Part shown: one piece after another, positions 33,839-43,770 of the stretch
Numbering within the stretch: the first letter of the stretch is position 1
How the letters are laid out: each line of letters begins with the position of its first letter
NCBI RefSeq assembly: GCF_012849555.1
Contig: NZ_CP051685.1
Span: forward strand, 2,542,001 to 2,606,000
Source: Massilia forsythiae
GTDB taxonomy: Bacteria > Pseudomonadota > Gammaproteobacteria > Burkholderiales > Burkholderiaceae_D
DNA: 64,000 bases
Reading direction: 5' to 3'
Notes under the pieces: model-generated
Told to the model about the DNA's origin: nothing
Databases searched by the model: none
The model's input: the letters and a program-made list of their open reading frames with translations, nothing else
Position numbers and translations under genes: made by a program

Positions 33839-34969
33839 ATGGACACCATCATCGACAGCAGTGACAAGAGCAGTGAAACGGACGCGTTCGCCAGCGACGA
33901 TGCGCGCTGGGCCGCGGTCTGCGCGCGCGCCGGGGCGGCCGACGGCGCGTTCTTTTATTCGGTGCGCACGACCGGCGTGTATTGCCGGCCGTCCTGCCCG
34001 TCGCGCACGCCGCGGCGCGGCAACGTCGCCTTTCACGCCAGCCGCGGCGATGCCGAGGCGGCCGGCTTCCGGCCCTGCCTGCGCTGCCGTCCCACCGAAG
34101 CGCCGCTGGCCGAGCGCCAGGCGCAGGCGGTGGCGCGCGCCTGCCGCCTCATCGACGCTGCCGTCGACAATGGCGCCGACGAGCCCGACCTCGACACCCT
34201 GGCCGAGGCCGGCGGCATGAGCCGCTTCCATTTCCACCGCGTGTTCAAGGCGCAGACCGGCATCACGCCCAAGGCCTATGTCAACGCGCGCCGTGCCGGC
34301 CGCCTGCGCCAGGCGCTGGCGCAGGCGGGCAGCGTCACCGCCGCCGCCTACGACGCCGGCTTCAACTCCAGCGGCCGCTTCTACGCCGCCTCCTCCGGCG
34401 TGCTCGGCATGACGCCGCGCCGCTACCGCGCCGGCGGCAGCGGCGAAGCGATCCGTTTCGCGGTGGCGGCCTGCTCGCTGGGCGCGCTGCTGGTGGCCGC
34501 CACCGGCAAGGGCATCTGCGCGATCCTGCTGGGCGACGATCCCGAACCTCTGGTGCGCGACTTGCAGGAACGCTTTCCGCGGGCCAAGCTGGTGGGCGCC
34601 GAAGCGGAATTCGAACGCACCGTGGCGCAGGTGGTCGCGCTGGTGGAGGCGCCGCGCCTCGGCCTCGATTTGCCGCTGGACGTGCGCGGCACCGCCTTCC
34701 AGCAGCGCGTGTGGCAGGCGCTGCGCCAGATCCCGGCCGGCCGGACCGTCAGCTACGCCGAACTGGCCGAGCGCCTCGGCATGCCGCAAGGCGCGCGCGC
34801 CGTCGCCGGCGCCTGCGCCGCCAACCCGGCCGCCATCGCCATCCCCTGCCACCGCGTGGTGCGCCTCGACGGCGCCCTGTCCGGCTACCGCTGGGGCATC
34901 GAGCGCAAGCGCACGCTGCTGGCCCGCGAAAGCCTGGAAAATTCGGGGTCAGAGCACAATCGCGATTGA
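33839..34969 (+). CDS. ada: Bifunctional Ada: methylphosphotriester/O6-alkylguanine DNA repair and regulator
   Basis: This encodes about 376 aa. The ATG at 33839 is preferred because GGGAG lies 6 bp upstream; the in-frame ATG at 33821 has none. The order is an N-terminal AdaA zinc domain with four Cys (VYCRPSCPS ... FRPCLRCRP), an AraC-type helix-turn-helix (LAEAGGMSRFHFHRVFKAQTG) and a C-terminal methyltransferase with the acceptor motif AIPCHRVV. Ada repairs alkylated DNA and, once methylated, activates its own regulon. The last ten residues (NSGSEHNRD) and the stop are encoded by the repeat flanking the neighbouring transposase, so the original C-terminus was replaced. Confidence 0.93.
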   Translation: MDTIIDSSDKSSETDAFASDDARWAAVCARAGAADGAFFYSVRTTGVYCRPSCPSRTPRRGNVAFHASRGDAEAAGFRPCLRCRPTEAPLAERQAQAVARACRLIDAAVDNGADEPDLDTLAEAGGMSRFHFHRVFKAQTGITPKAYVNARRAGRLRQALAQAGSVTAAAYDAGFNSSGRFYAASSGVLGMTPRRYRAGGSGEAIRFAVAACSLGALLVAATGKGICAILLGDDPEPLVRDLQERFPRAKLVGAEAEFERTVAQVVALVEAPRLGLDLPLDVRGTAFQQRVWQALRQIPAGRTVSYAELAERLGMPQGARAVAGACAANPAAIAIPCHRVVRLDGALSGYRWGIERKRTLLARESLENSGSEHNRD

Positions 34970-34986
34970 ATTCGGGGTCAGAGCAC
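34941..34986 (+). repeat. Two direct GGGGTCAGAGCAC repeats, left side of RAYT unit
   Basis: Identical 17-mers ATTCGGGGTCAGAGCAC lie at 34941-34957 and 34970-34986. The first supplies the end of ada; the second contains the stop codon of the transposase gene (34978-34980, minus strand). They face inverted copies on the other side of that gene. Confidence 0.9.
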
Positions 34987-35691
34987 TTTGTCAGGCAAGT
35001 TCTTGCCGACTACAACTGGTTGTCTGTTGTATTTCCTGCGAGGCGCCATGCCAAGCGACCTGGAGGTTTCAACGACAAACGATTCCGGCCCGAGCGGTGA
35101 ATTGCTGTTGCCTGCGTACCGGATCTGTTCCAGCATGTGATCGGACAGCGTTTCCTCGAACAGACATCGGTATGTGCACCGACGTTCCGCGTCGTGCCGG
35201 CCCAGTCCCTCGTACACGATGTGCGGCGTAATCAAGGGATCGTCTTCGCCCAATGCATTCGCACGGAAACTCGACCAGCGATACTGGCCCGGTTCGCTTA
35301 CCATGCGAGCGCGTACGGGATTGAGCTCGATATAACGCTGGCAAACCAGCAAATAGCGTTCATGGTCCACCAGAGAGGAGCGGAACCGTCCCTCCCACAG
35401 CGTCCCAGTGCGTTGGTAGCGGCGATTGAAATACTGGACATAGTGTTGACCGAGCCGGCGCATGAGCACACTCGGGCCGTTGGCACTGCCTGAGGAGAGC
35501 AGCAAATGCACATGATTCGTCATCAGTACATAGGCGTGGATCTGGCAGGCCGCAGCTGCGGCATATTGCTGCAATAGCGATAGATACACCAGATAGTCGG
35601 CTTCCTCGGCAAAACAAGGATTGCGATTATTCCCGCGTTGGATGATATGCAGAGGTACTGCGGGAAGCAGCAGGCGTGGGCGTCGTGCCAT
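34978..35691 (-). CDS. REP-associated tyrosine transposase (RAYT, Y1/HUH family)
   Basis: This encodes 237 aa from MARRPRLLLP, the usual RAYT start; an ATG at 35706 is possible. The HUH metal motif is in TNHVHLLLSS. The nucleophile Tyr region is LGQHYVQYFNRRYQRTGTLWEGRFRSS, followed by the family hallmark YIELNPVRARM and YRWSS. RAYTs are single-copy, host-fixed relatives of IS200/IS605 transposases that process REP hairpins. This one is bracketed by copies of one 17-bp repeat, two on its 3' side and three inverted on its 5' side. It lies between ada and an amidohydrolase and splits the hut locus. Confidence 0.88.
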   Translation of the reverse strand: MARRPRLLLPAVPLHIIQRGNNRNPCFAEEADYLVYLSLLQQYAAAAACQIHAYVLMTNHVHLLLSSGSANGPSVLMRRLGQHYVQYFNRRYQRTGTLWEGRFRSSLVDHERYLLVCQRYIELNPVRARMVSEPGQYRWSSFRANALGEDDPLITPHIVYEGLGRHDAERRCTYRCLFEETLSDHMLEQIRYAGNSNSPLGPESFVVETSRSLGMAPRRKYNRQPVVVGKNLPDKVL

Positions 35692-35787
35692 GGTGTCATC
35701 GGTCATGAACGAAAAGCTCGACCTTAGCGAAGCTGGTGACAAACAAATGGAGACAGCTCAATTGCCTGCAGTTCGTTTCTATTGAAA

Positions 35788-35855
35788 GTGCTCTGACCCC
35801 GAAATTTTGCGTGAATGTGCTCTGACCCCGAATGAATTGTGCTCTGACCCCGAAT
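35788..35855 (-). repeat. Three inverted GGGGTCAGAGCAC repeats, right side of RAYT unit
   Basis: Copies of GTGCTCTGACCCCGAAT lie at 35788-35804 (last base changed), 35817-35833 and 35839-35855, inverted relative to the pair at 34.94 kb. They lie upstream of the transposase start and 45 bp before the amidohydrolase ATG. Confidence 0.9.
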
Positions 35856-35900
35856 GTTCGCTACACTCGGCGTTTGCCTTTCACTCTTACGGAGACCCCG

Positions 35901-37568
35901 ATGCGCTTTGCCCTGCAGTGTTCCTCTTTCGTCCTGGCCGCGTGCGGCGTGTTGTCGGCGGCGCAGGCCGATACGGTGATCGACAATGCCAACGGCTACA
36001 CGCTGAACGCCCGGGGCGACGTCGTCCGGTTTGCGTCGCTGGCGTTTGACGATCGGGGCCGGATCACGGCGGTCGGCGCGGCGCAGGAGGTGGCGGCCAG
36101 GGCGCCGGGGGCGCGTCACGTCGACATGCGCGGGCGCACCGTGCTGCCCGGGCTGATCGATGCCCATGGCCACGTGTTCGGCCTTGGCGAGATGCTGACC
36201 CAGCTGGACCTGTCGGCCAGCACCTCGCTGCAGGGCGCGCTGGCGTCGATCGGCGCCTATGCGCGCGCCAATGCCCAAGGCGCATGGGTGCGCGGGCGCG
36301 GCTGGAACCAGGAGAACTGGAAGCTGGGCCGCTTCCCGACCGCCGCGGAACTCGACGCCGCCGTGTCCGACCGCCCGGCCTGGCTGGAACGCGTCGACGG
36401 CCACGCCGGCTGGGCCAACAGCCGCGCGCTGGCGCTGGCCGGCATCACCAATGCCACGCCGGACCCGGTCGGCGGCAAGATCGTGCGCGACGCCAACGGC
36501 GTGGCGACCGGCGTGCTGGTCGACGCCGCCCAGGGCCTGATGAAGAAGGTGCTGCCGCAGCCGACCGAGCAGGAAGGCCGCACGATGCTGGACAAGGCGC
36601 TGGCGGCGATGGCCAGCGTCGGCCTGACCAGCGCCCACGATGCCGGCGTCAGCGCGGTGCAGGACCGCCTGTACCGGGATTATGCCGACCACGGCAAGCT
36701 CACCGCGCGTATCTACGGCATGATCGGCGGCACCGACGCCGACTTCGACCAGCTGTCGAAGAACGGTCCGCTGCAAGGCTACGGCAAGGACATGTACGCG
36801 CTGCGCGCCGTCAAACTGTATTCGGACGGCGCGCTGGGCAGCCGCGGCGCCGCGCTGCTGGCGCCCTACAGCGACGATCCGCATTCGCACGGCCTGCTGT
36901 TCCACACCGACCAGGAAATGGACGCGATGATCGCCAAGGCCATGAAGAAGGGCTACCAGGTCAACGTGCATGCGATCGGCGACGCCGGCAACCATCAAAT
37001 CCTCGACACCTTCGCCAAGGAAATCCCGGCCAACCACGCCGAGGCGCTGCGCCACCGCATCGAGCACGCCCAGGTCGTGACTCCCGCCGACATCCCGCGC
37101 TTCAAGACCATCGGCATCATCCCGTCGATGCAGCCGACCCACGCGACCTCGGACAAGAACATGGCCGAGCAGCGTGTCGGCGCCGAGCGCATCAAGGGCG
37201 CCTACGCCTGGCGCACTTTCCTGCAGCAGGGTTCGCGCATCGCCTGCGGTTCCGACTTCCCGGTCGAGGCGCCGAATCCATTCTTCGGCATCCACGCGGC
37301 CGTCACGCGCCAGGATGCGGGCGGCCAGCCGATCGCCGGCTGGTATCCGGAGCAGGAAATGTCGCTGAAGGAAGCGTTCCGCTGCTTCACGCTGGACGCG
37401 GCCTATGCCGGCCACCAGGAAAAGAACCTCGGCTCGCTCGAAGCGGGCAAGTACGCCGATTTCATCGTGGTCGACCAGGACCTGTTCAAGATGTCGGTGT
37501 ACGACATCCACAAGATGGGCGTGCTGGAAACCTGGGTGGCCGGCCGCCAGGTCTACGCCAGGAAATAA
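35901..37568 (+). CDS. Exported YtcJ-like metal-dependent amidohydrolase
   Basis: This encodes 555 aa from ATG 35901 (GGAGA upstream); an apparent upstream extension to 35832 runs into the transposase repeats and is rejected. A signal peptide (FVLAACGVLSAAQA) is followed by an amidohydrolase-3 fold. Metal ligands are DAHGHVFG near residue 95, HAIGDAGN and RHRIEHAQVV, with the final Asp in SDFPVEAPNP. Members hydrolyse C-N bonds of varied small molecules in the periplasm; the substrate is unknown. It precedes the hut operon but ends at a strong hairpin, so it is probably a separate unit. Confidence 0.85.
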   Translation: MRFALQCSSFVLAACGVLSAAQADTVIDNANGYTLNARGDVVRFASLAFDDRGRITAVGAAQEVAARAPGARHVDMRGRTVLPGLIDAHGHVFGLGEMLTQLDLSASTSLQGALASIGAYARANAQGAWVRGRGWNQENWKLGRFPTAAELDAAVSDRPAWLERVDGHAGWANSRALALAGITNATPDPVGGKIVRDANGVATGVLVDAAQGLMKKVLPQPTEQEGRTMLDKALAAMASVGLTSAHDAGVSAVQDRLYRDYADHGKLTARIYGMIGGTDADFDQLSKNGPLQGYGKDMYALRAVKLYSDGALGSRGAALLAPYSDDPHSHGLLFHTDQEMDAMIAKAMKKGYQVNVHAIGDAGNHQILDTFAKEIPANHAEALRHRIEHAQVVTPADIPRFKTIGIIPSMQPTHATSDKNMAEQRVGAERIKGAYAWRTFLQQGSRIACGSDFPVEAPNPFFGIHAAVTRQDAGGQPIAGWYPEQEMSLKEAFRCFTLDAAYAGHQEKNLGSLEAGKYADFIVVDQDLFKMSVYDIHKMGVLETWVAGRQVYARK

Positions 37569-37582
37569 GCTGCTCGCCAGAC

Positions 37583-37617
37583 CGCCGGGCGCTGCGATCG
37601 GCGGGCAGCGCCCGGCG
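37583..37617 (+). terminator. GC-rich 13-bp hairpin after the amidohydrolase gene
   Basis: CGCCGGGCGCTGC (37583-37595) pairs perfectly with GCAGCGCCCGGCG (37605-37617) around a 9-nt loop. No T-run follows. It starts 14 bp past the stop and ends 12 bp before the hut promoter, so it probably insulates the two units. Confidence 0.6.
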
Positions 37618-37629
37618 TGCAAAAATGGA

Positions 37630-37658
37630 TTGACGGCCTTGTATAGACAACCTAGACT
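37630..37658 (+). promoter_or_regulatory. hutU promoter with embedded HutC-like operator
   Basis: TTGACG (37630-37635), a 17-bp spacer and TAGACT (37653-37658) form a sigma70 promoter. Within the spacer lies the dyad TTGTATAGACAA (37639-37650), with TTGT/ACAA arms like the known HutC site CTTGTATGTACAAG. A repressor bound here would block RNA polymerase. The transcript would carry a leader of about 145 nt before the hutU ATG. Confidence 0.7.
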
Positions 37659-37808
37659 GGCTTGAATGGACGGCGCTGCCGTGCCGTCCAAGCTGTGTCT
37701 TGCGCTATGAGCATTGCGCTTGTCAGCCGCGCGTGTATCAGCCGGCATGCATTGTTTGAGCGCCATGTTTTGCGTTCCATGTTTCGTGCACCTATCCGAG
37801 GAGCCGTC

Positions 37809-39686
37809 ATGACCGATGCCTTGCCGCCATCCGCCGCGCCAGCCGCCACCGGTACGGATCTTCATGCGGCCCCGGACCTGCACCGTGCGCCGGACCCACG
37901 CTTCGACCCCGCGCGCCACATCCGCGCCCCGCGAGGCAACGGGCTGCACTGCAAGAGCTGGCTGACCGAGGCCGCCTACCGCATGTTGCAGAACAACCTG
38001 GACGCCGAAGTCGCCGAGGACCCGCAGCGCCTGGTGGTCTACGGCGGCATCGGCCGCGCCGCGCGCGACTGGGCATGCTACGACCGTATCCTGGCCACGC
38101 TGCGCACGCTGGAAGACGACCAGACCCTGCTGATCCAGTCCGGCAAGCCGGTCGGCGTATTCCAGACCCATGCCGACGCGCCGCGCGTGCTGCTGGCGAA
38201 CTCGAACCTGGTGCCGAAATGGGCGACCTGGGAGCATTTCAACGAGCTCGACCGCAAGGGCCTGTTCATGTACGGGCAGATGACGGCCGGCAGCTGGATC
38301 TACATCGGCACCCAGGGCATCGTGCAGGGGACCTACGAAACCTTTGCCGAGGCTGGGCGCCGGCACTTCGGCGGCAGCATGAGCGGCCGCTGGATCCTGA
38401 GCGCCGGCCTGGGCGGCATGGGCGGCGCGCAGCCGCTGGCGGCCAGCTTCGCCGGAGCGGTGTCCTTGATCGTCGAGTGCCGCCAGGGCAGCATCGATTT
38501 CCGCCTGCGCACCGGCTACCTGGACAAGCAGGCGCGCGACCTCGACGAGGCGCTGGCGCTGGTGCGCCATCACAAGGCGCGGCGCGAGGCGGTGTCGATC
38601 GGCCTGCTCGGCAATGCCGCCGAAGTGCTGCCGGAACTGGTGCGGCGCGCGCGCAGCGGCGCAGATGGCGCAGGTGACGCAGGCGCCGGCCTGGTGCCCG
38701 ACCTGGTCACCGACCAGACCTCGGCGCACGACCTGCTGCACGGCTACCTGCCGCTCGGCTGGACCATCGACGAGTGGCAGGCGGCCCAGCGCGACCCGGC
38801 CTGCCACGCCGTGCTGCGCCAGGCCGCCGCCAGCTCGTGCGCGGCGCACGTGCGGGCCATCCTCGACTTCAAGGCGCTGGGCGCGCAGGCGGTCGACTAC
38901 GGCAACAACATCCGGCAGGTAGCATTCGACGCCGGCGTGGCGGACGCCTTTTCCTTTCCCGGCTTCGTGCCGGCCTATATCCGCCCGCAATTCTGCGAGG
39001 GGCGCGGTCCGTTCCGCTGGGTGGCGCTGTCCGGCGACCCCGAGGATATCTACAAGACCGACGCCAAGATCAAGGAACTGTTCCCGCAGCACGCGCGCGT
39101 GCACCGCTGGCTCGACATGGCGCGTGAACGCATCGCCTTCCAGGGGCTGCCGGCGCGCATCTGCTGGCTCGGACTGGGAGAACGCCACCTGGCCGGCCTG
39201 GCCTTCAACGCCATGGTGCGCAGCGGAGAGTTGAAGGCGCCGATCGTGATCGGGCGTGACCACCTCGACACCGGCTCGGTCGCCAGTCCCAACCGCGAAA
39301 CCGAAGCGATGCGCGACGGCAGCGACGCGGTGTCCGACTGGCCGCTGCTGAACGCGCTGCTGAACACCGCCGGCGGCGCCACCTGGGTCTCGCTGCACCA
39401 CGGCGGCGGCGTCGGCATGGGCTATTCGCAGCATGCCGGCGTGGTCATCGTGGCCGACGGCAGCCAAGAAGCGGACAAGCGCCTGGCGCGCGTGCTGGTC
39501 AACGATTGCGCCTCGGGCGTGATGCGCCACGCCGATGCCGGCTACGACAGCGCCGTCGACACCGCCAGGCGCCACGGGCTGGACCTGCCGATGCTGGATG
39601 CGAATTTGAATGATAATGCGGCGCACCCCGGCCGGCACGCTTCCGCGTCCGCCGGCACGGATGCGGGCATGGACACGGCGCCATGA
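37809..39686 (+). CDS. hutU: Urocanate hydratase
   Basis: This encodes 625 aa from ATG 37809, with GAGGAG upstream; in-frame ATGs further upstream lack a site. It catalyses the second step of histidine breakdown, urocanate to imidazolonepropionate, using tightly bound NAD. Conserved parts include [22 protein letters not shown], the dinucleotide-binding [21 protein letters not shown] and the C-terminal [23 protein letters not shown]. It is longer than the usual 555-560 aa owing to an alanine-rich N-terminal extension and a C-terminal tail of about 30 residues. It is the first gene of the hut operon, overlapping hutH by 4 bp. Confidence 0.95.
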   Translation: MTDALPPSAAPAATGTDLHAAPDLHRAPDPRFDPARHIRAPRGNGLHCKSWLTEAAYRMLQNNLDAEVAEDPQRLVVYGGIGRAARDWACYDRILATLRTLEDDQTLLIQSGKPVGVFQTHADAPRVLLANSNLVPKWATWEHFNELDRKGLFMYGQMTAGSWIYIGTQGIVQGTYETFAEAGRRHFGGSMSGRWILSAGLGGMGGAQPLAASFAGAVSLIVECRQGSIDFRLRTGYLDKQARDLDEALALVRHHKARREAVSIGLLGNAAEVLPELVRRARSGADGAGDAGAGLVPDLVTDQTSAHDLLHGYLPLGWTIDEWQAAQRDPACHAVLRQAAASSCAAHVRAILDFKALGAQAVDYGNNIRQVAFDAGVADAFSFPGFVPAYIRPQFCEGRGPFRWVALSGDPEDIYKTDAKIKELFPQHARVHRWLDMARERIAFQGLPARICWLGLGERHLAGLAFNAMVRSGELKAPIVIGRDHLDTGSVASPNRETEAMRDGSDAVSDWPLLNALLNTAGGATWVSLHHGGGVGMGYSQHAGVVIVADGSQEADKRLARVLVNDCASGVMRHADAGYDSAVDTARRHGLDLPMLDANLNDNAAHPGRHASASAGTDAGMDTAP

Positions 39687-41299
39687 GCCACGAACGCGGC
39701 GCCACGCTGGCCCTGCAACCCGGCGCGCTGACGCTGGCGGACCTGCGCCGGGTCTGGAACGCCGCCGATGCGCCCGCCGCGGCCATCGGAGCAGGCGGCG
39801 CCCCCGCGCTGGCGCTGGCGCCGGACGCCTACGCCGCCATCGACGCCTCCGCCGCCGTGGTGCGCGCCCTGATCGCCAGGGGCGATCCGGCCTACGGCAT
39901 CAACACCGGCTTCGGCCTGCTGGCCCGGCGCCACATCGCGCCCGACCAGCTCGAGCGCCTGCAGCGCAACCTGATCCTGTCGCACGCGGTCGGCACCGGG
40001 GAATTGCTGCCGGATCCGGTGGTGCGCCTGGTCCTGCTGACCAAGATCGGCAGCCTGGCACGCGGCTTTTCCGGCGTGCGCCCGCTGATCGTCGATACCC
40101 TGGTCGCGCTGTACAACGCCGGCATCGTGCCGGCCATCCCGGCGCAGGGCTCGGTCGGCGCGTCCGGCGACCTGGCGCCGCTGGCGCACATGACACTGGC
40201 GCTGCTGGGCGTGGGCCGGGTGCGCGTCGCCGGCGCGCTGGTCGATGCCGCGGAGGCGCTGGCGGCGGCCGGCATCGCGCCGGTGGTGCTGGCGGCGAAG
40301 GAGGGACTGGCGCTGATCAACGGCACCCAGGTATCGACGGCGCTGGCGCTGCACGGCTTGTTCCTGGCCGAGCGCGTGCTGGAAGCCGGCATGGCGACCG
40401 GGGCATTGTCGCTGGACGCCGCGCGCGGCAGCGATGCGCCGTTCGACGCGCGCGTGCACGCGGTGCGCGGCCAGCCGGGGCAGATCGCGGCGGCGGCGGT
40501 GTACCGCGAGCTGGTGGCCGGCAGCGCCATCCGCGCCTCGCACCTGGTCGGCGACGAGCGCGTGCAAGACCCGTACAGCCTGCGCTGCCAGCCGCAAGTG
40601 ATGGGCGCCGCGCTCGACCTGATCGCGCAGGCCGGACGCACGCTGCTGATCGAGGCGAACGCCGTCACCGACAATCCGCTGCTGTTCCCGGCGGGCGCCG
40701 CTGGCGATGCGCATGGAGGCACGCCGCTGGTCATCTCGGGCGGCAACTTCCACGCCGAGCCGGTCGCCTTCGCCGCCGACACGCTGGCGCTGGCCATCGC
40801 CGAGATCGGCGCGCTGGCCGAGCGCCGCATCGCGCTGCTGATCGACGCCACGCTGTCCGGCCTGCCGCCCTTCCTGGTGCGCGAGCCGGGCGTGAATTCC
40901 GGCTTCATGATCGCCCACGTGACCGCGGCCGCGCTGGCGTCGGAAAACAAGTCGCTGGCGCATCCGGCCAGCGTCGACAGCCTGCCGACCTCGGCCAACC
41001 AGGAAGACCACGTCAGCATGGCGACCTTCGCGGCCCGGCGCCTGGAACAGATGGCGCGCAATACCGGCGCGATCGTCGCCATCGAATGGCTGGCGGCGGC
41101 GCAGGGGATCGAGTTCCACCGTCCGCTGGCCAGTTCGGCGCACCTGGAGCAGGTGCACGCGCTGTTGCGGACTACGGTGCCCGCCTTCGACGAGGACCGC
41201 TTCCTGGCGCCGGACATCGAGGCGGCGCGCGGGATGGTGATGGCGGGCGCGTTGTCCGCCGTATGCGCGCCGGTGTTCGCGGCGCTGCGTCCGGATTGA
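39683..41299 (+). CDS. hutH: Histidine ammonia-lyase
   Basis: This encodes 538 aa. It converts histidine to urocanate and ammonia. The MIO electrophile forms from Ala160-Ser161-Gly162 in [14 protein letters not shown]. The active-site YGINTGFG is at 71-78, and the substrate-contact RCQPQVMG and NSGFMIAH segments are present. The ATG overlaps the hutU stop (ATGA), so the two are translationally coupled. An unusual Ala/Gly-rich stretch ([14 protein letters not shown]) lies near the N-terminus. Confidence 0.96.
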   Translation: MSHERGATLALQPGALTLADLRRVWNAADAPAAAIGAGGAPALALAPDAYAAIDASAAVVRALIARGDPAYGINTGFGLLARRHIAPDQLERLQRNLILSHAVGTGELLPDPVVRLVLLTKIGSLARGFSGVRPLIVDTLVALYNAGIVPAIPAQGSVGASGDLAPLAHMTLALLGVGRVRVAGALVDAAEALAAAGIAPVVLAAKEGLALINGTQVSTALALHGLFLAERVLEAGMATGALSLDAARGSDAPFDARVHAVRGQPGQIAAAAVYRELVAGSAIRASHLVGDERVQDPYSLRCQPQVMGAALDLIAQAGRTLLIEANAVTDNPLLFPAGAAGDAHGGTPLVISGGNFHAEPVAFAADTLALAIAEIGALAERRIALLIDATLSGLPPFLVREPGVNSGFMIAHVTAAALASENKSLAHPASVDSLPTSANQEDHVSMATFAARRLEQMARNTGAIVAIEWLAAAQGIEFHRPLASSAHLEQVHALLRTTVPAFDEDRFLAPDIEAARGMVMAGALSAVCAPVFAALRPD

Positions 41300-41446
41300 C
41301 ACTGCCGGGGCGCAGCGCCTGAAGCGCAGCTGTCGCTTTAAAATGCAACTAACCGATTTACTAGGGCCATGAAAACCGGCCACCAAGCCGCAGCGCGGGC
41401 GGCGCTTCGGGCGAGGGCAGGCAGCATGGCCGCTACGGGAGGCGCA

Positions 41447-42259
41447 ATGGATTTCCACTTCAAGCCGGGCACTCAGCCCTTGCTGCTGTCGATTCCCCAC
41501 GTCGGCACCGACGTCCCGGACGCAATCGATGCGCGCTTCGCGCCCTGCGCCGCGGCGCGCGCCGACACCGACCGCCACCTCGACCGGCTGTATGCGTTTG
41601 CCGAGGAACTGGGCGTGTCGCTGCTGTCGGCACGCTGGTCGCGCTACCTGATCGACCTGAACCGGCCGCCCGAGGACAGCAGCCTGTATCCGGGCCGGGA
41701 CACCACCGGCCTGTGTCCGGTCGACACCTTCGCGCGCGAGCGCCTGTACCGGCCGGGCCGGGAGCCGGATGCGGACGAGATCGAAGAGCGCCTGGCGCGC
41801 TACTGGCAGCCTTATCACCGCCAGTTGCAGGCCGAACTGGCGCGCCTGCGCGCGCTGCACGGGCAGGTGGTGCTGTGGGATGCGCATTCGATCGCCTCGC
41901 GCGTGCCGCGCTTCTTCGACGGTCGCCTGCCCGACCTGAACTTCGGCAGCGCCGACGGCAAGTCGTGCGCGCCGGCGTTGCAGGACGCATTGCAGGAGGC
42001 GCTTCGGCGTTTTCAGGTGAGTGCGGCGCCGGCCCGGGAACGCCTGACGTTCGTCTTCGACGGCCGCTTCAAGGGCGGCCACATCACCCGCGCCTATGGC
42101 CGTCCGGAGCAGGGCGTGCACGCGATCCAGCTGGAGATGTGCCAGTGCCTGTACATGGACGAGGCGCCGCCCTTCGCCTACCGCCCCGCGCTGGCGGCCC
42201 GGGTGCAGCCGCTGCTGCGCGCGCTGCTGCAGGCGGCGCTGGCCTGGGTGCGCGCATGA
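41447..42259 (+). CDS. hutG: N-formylglutamate deformylase
   Basis: This encodes 270 aa from ATG 41447 with GGGAGG upstream; the in-frame ATG at 41369 adds an Ala/Arg-rich extension without a site. It is an N-formylglutamate amidohydrolase (FGase family) that releases formate and glutamate in the last step. Conserved are LLSIPHVGTDVP, ADTDRHLDRLY, LIDLNRPPED, LWDAHSI and RFKGGHITRAYG. With hutF present, the strain uses the two-step deiminase/deformylase branch rather than formiminoglutamase. It overlaps hutF by 4 bp. Confidence 0.93.
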   Translation: MDFHFKPGTQPLLLSIPHVGTDVPDAIDARFAPCAAARADTDRHLDRLYAFAEELGVSLLSARWSRYLIDLNRPPEDSSLYPGRDTTGLCPVDTFARERLYRPGREPDADEIEERLARYWQPYHRQLQAELARLRALHGQVVLWDAHSIASRVPRFFDGRLPDLNFGSADGKSCAPALQDALQEALRRFQVSAAPARERLTFVFDGRFKGGHITRAYGRPEQGVHAIQLEMCQCLYMDEAPPFAYRPALAARVQPLLRALLQAALAWVRA

Positions 42260-43710
42260 GCGCGGACGCAGCCGGCGGCGCCCTGTTCGCGCGCCACGCA
42301 TTGCTGCCCGATGGCTGGCAGGCCGACGTGCTGCTGGCCTGGGACGGTAGCGGCGACCTGGTGCGGGTGGAGGCGGGCGCTGCCCGGCCCGGCCTCCGGC
42401 CCGACATCCGGCCGGCGCATCCCGCTCCTCGCGGCGATGCGGACGGGGCCGCGGAGGCGGCCGCGCCGCCGTGCGTGGAATACGTCATCCCCGGCATGAT
42501 CAACCTGCACTCGCACGCCTTCCAGCGCGCCCTGGGCGGCCTGGCCGAACGCGCCGGCGGCGGCGCCGAGCCGGACAGCTTCTGGACCTGGCGTGAGCTG
42601 ATGTACCGCTGCGCCAACCGCATCACGCCGGAGCAGCTGCAAGCGGTGGCGGCGCAGCTGTACGCCGAGTGCCTGCGCCAAGGCTACACGGCGGTATGCG
42701 AGTTCCACTACCTGCAGCACGACCCCGAGGGCCAGCCGTACGCGCAGCCGGCGGAGACCGCCCAGCGCATCGCGCGCGCGGCGCGGGAGGCCGGCATCGG
42801 CCTGACCCTGCTGCCGGTGCTGTACGCGCATGCCGGCTTCGGGGAAGCGCCGCTGGCGCCGCAGCAGCGGCGCTTCCACACCGATCCGGACCGCGTGCTG
42901 CGCATCGTCGAGGCGCTGGCCCCGCTGCGCGGGCCGCAACTGGAAATCGGCGCCGCCCCGCATTCGCTGCGCGCCGCCACGCTCGCGCAGGTGCGCGCGC
43001 TGGCGCAGGCGCTGCCCGCCGGGCGGCCGCTGCACATCCACGTCGCCGAGCAGGAACAGGAGGTGCGCGCGTGCCTGCGCGCCACCGGCCGCCGTCCGGT
43101 CGAGCTGCTGCTGGAACACGGCGACATCGATGCGCGCTGGTGCCTGGTGCACGCGACCCACCTGGCGCCGCACGAGATCGCCGGCCTGGCCGCCAGCGGC
43201 GCCGTGGCCGGCCTGTGTCCGACTACCGAGGCCAACCTGGGCGACGGCTTGTTCCCGCTGGCGCCGTATATCGCCGCAGGCGGCCGCTTCGGCATCGGCA
43301 GCGACAGCCACGTGTCCCAGAGCCCGGTGGAAGAGCTGCGCTGGCTGGAGTACGGCCAGCGCCTGGCCGGCAGGCGCCGCAACGTCGCCTGCGCGCCCGG
43401 CCGGCCCGACGTCGCCGCCTTCTTGTGGAGCGAAGCGCTGCGCGGCGGCGCCCAGGCGGCGGCGCGCCCGATCGGCAGCCTGGCGCCCGGCCGGCGCGCC
43501 GACCTGCTGGTGCTGGACGACGGCCACCCCAACCTCGACGGGCTCGGGCCGGACGCGGTGCTCGGGCGCTTCCTGTTCTGCGGTAACGACAACCTGGTGC
43601 GCGACGTGCTGGCCGGGGGGCGCTGGGCGGTGCGCGGCGGGCGCCACGTCGACCAGGAGGCGATCGCGCGGCGCTGGCGCACAGCCATGCGCCAATTGCG
43701 CCAGGATTAA
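42256..43710 (+). CDS. hutF: Formimidoylglutamate deiminase
   Basis: This encodes 484 aa from the ATG overlapping the hutG stop. It is an amidohydrolase-superfamily enzyme that turns N-formimino-glutamate into N-formyl-glutamate and ammonia. Zinc ligands are in MINLHSHAFQRAL near residue 85, PLHIHVAEQEQEV and LVHATHLAP, and the catalytic Asp is in GIGSDSHVSQSP. The tail (LAPGRRADLLVLDD) is typical of the superfamily. It feeds HutG encoded just upstream. Confidence 0.94.
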   Translation: MSADAAGGALFARHALLPDGWQADVLLAWDGSGDLVRVEAGAARPGLRPDIRPAHPAPRGDADGAAEAAAPPCVEYVIPGMINLHSHAFQRALGGLAERAGGGAEPDSFWTWRELMYRCANRITPEQLQAVAAQLYAECLRQGYTAVCEFHYLQHDPEGQPYAQPAETAQRIARAAREAGIGLTLLPVLYAHAGFGEAPLAPQQRRFHTDPDRVLRIVEALAPLRGPQLEIGAAPHSLRAATLAQVRALAQALPAGRPLHIHVAEQEQEVRACLRATGRRPVELLLEHGDIDARWCLVHATHLAPHEIAGLAASGAVAGLCPTTEANLGDGLFPLAPYIAAGGRFGIGSDSHVSQSPVEELRWLEYGQRLAGRRRNVACAPGRPDVAAFLWSEALRGGAQAAARPIGSLAPGRRADLLVLDDGHPNLDGLGPDAVLGRFLFCGNDNLVRDVLAGGRWAVRGGRHVDQEAIARRWRTAMRQLRQD

Positions 43711-43770
43711 TCTTGCGATGCCGTGACGATGTGTCATCATGGCGGCACGTCCCGCTTCATGAGGTATGCC

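Noticed and set aside
35724..39638. Minus-strand open frame of 1304 codons across the amidohydrolase and hutU
   Set aside because: It covers two recognised plus-strand genes and the hut promoter. The composition (His, Arg, Gln, Val) is that of an antisense frame in GC-rich DNA.
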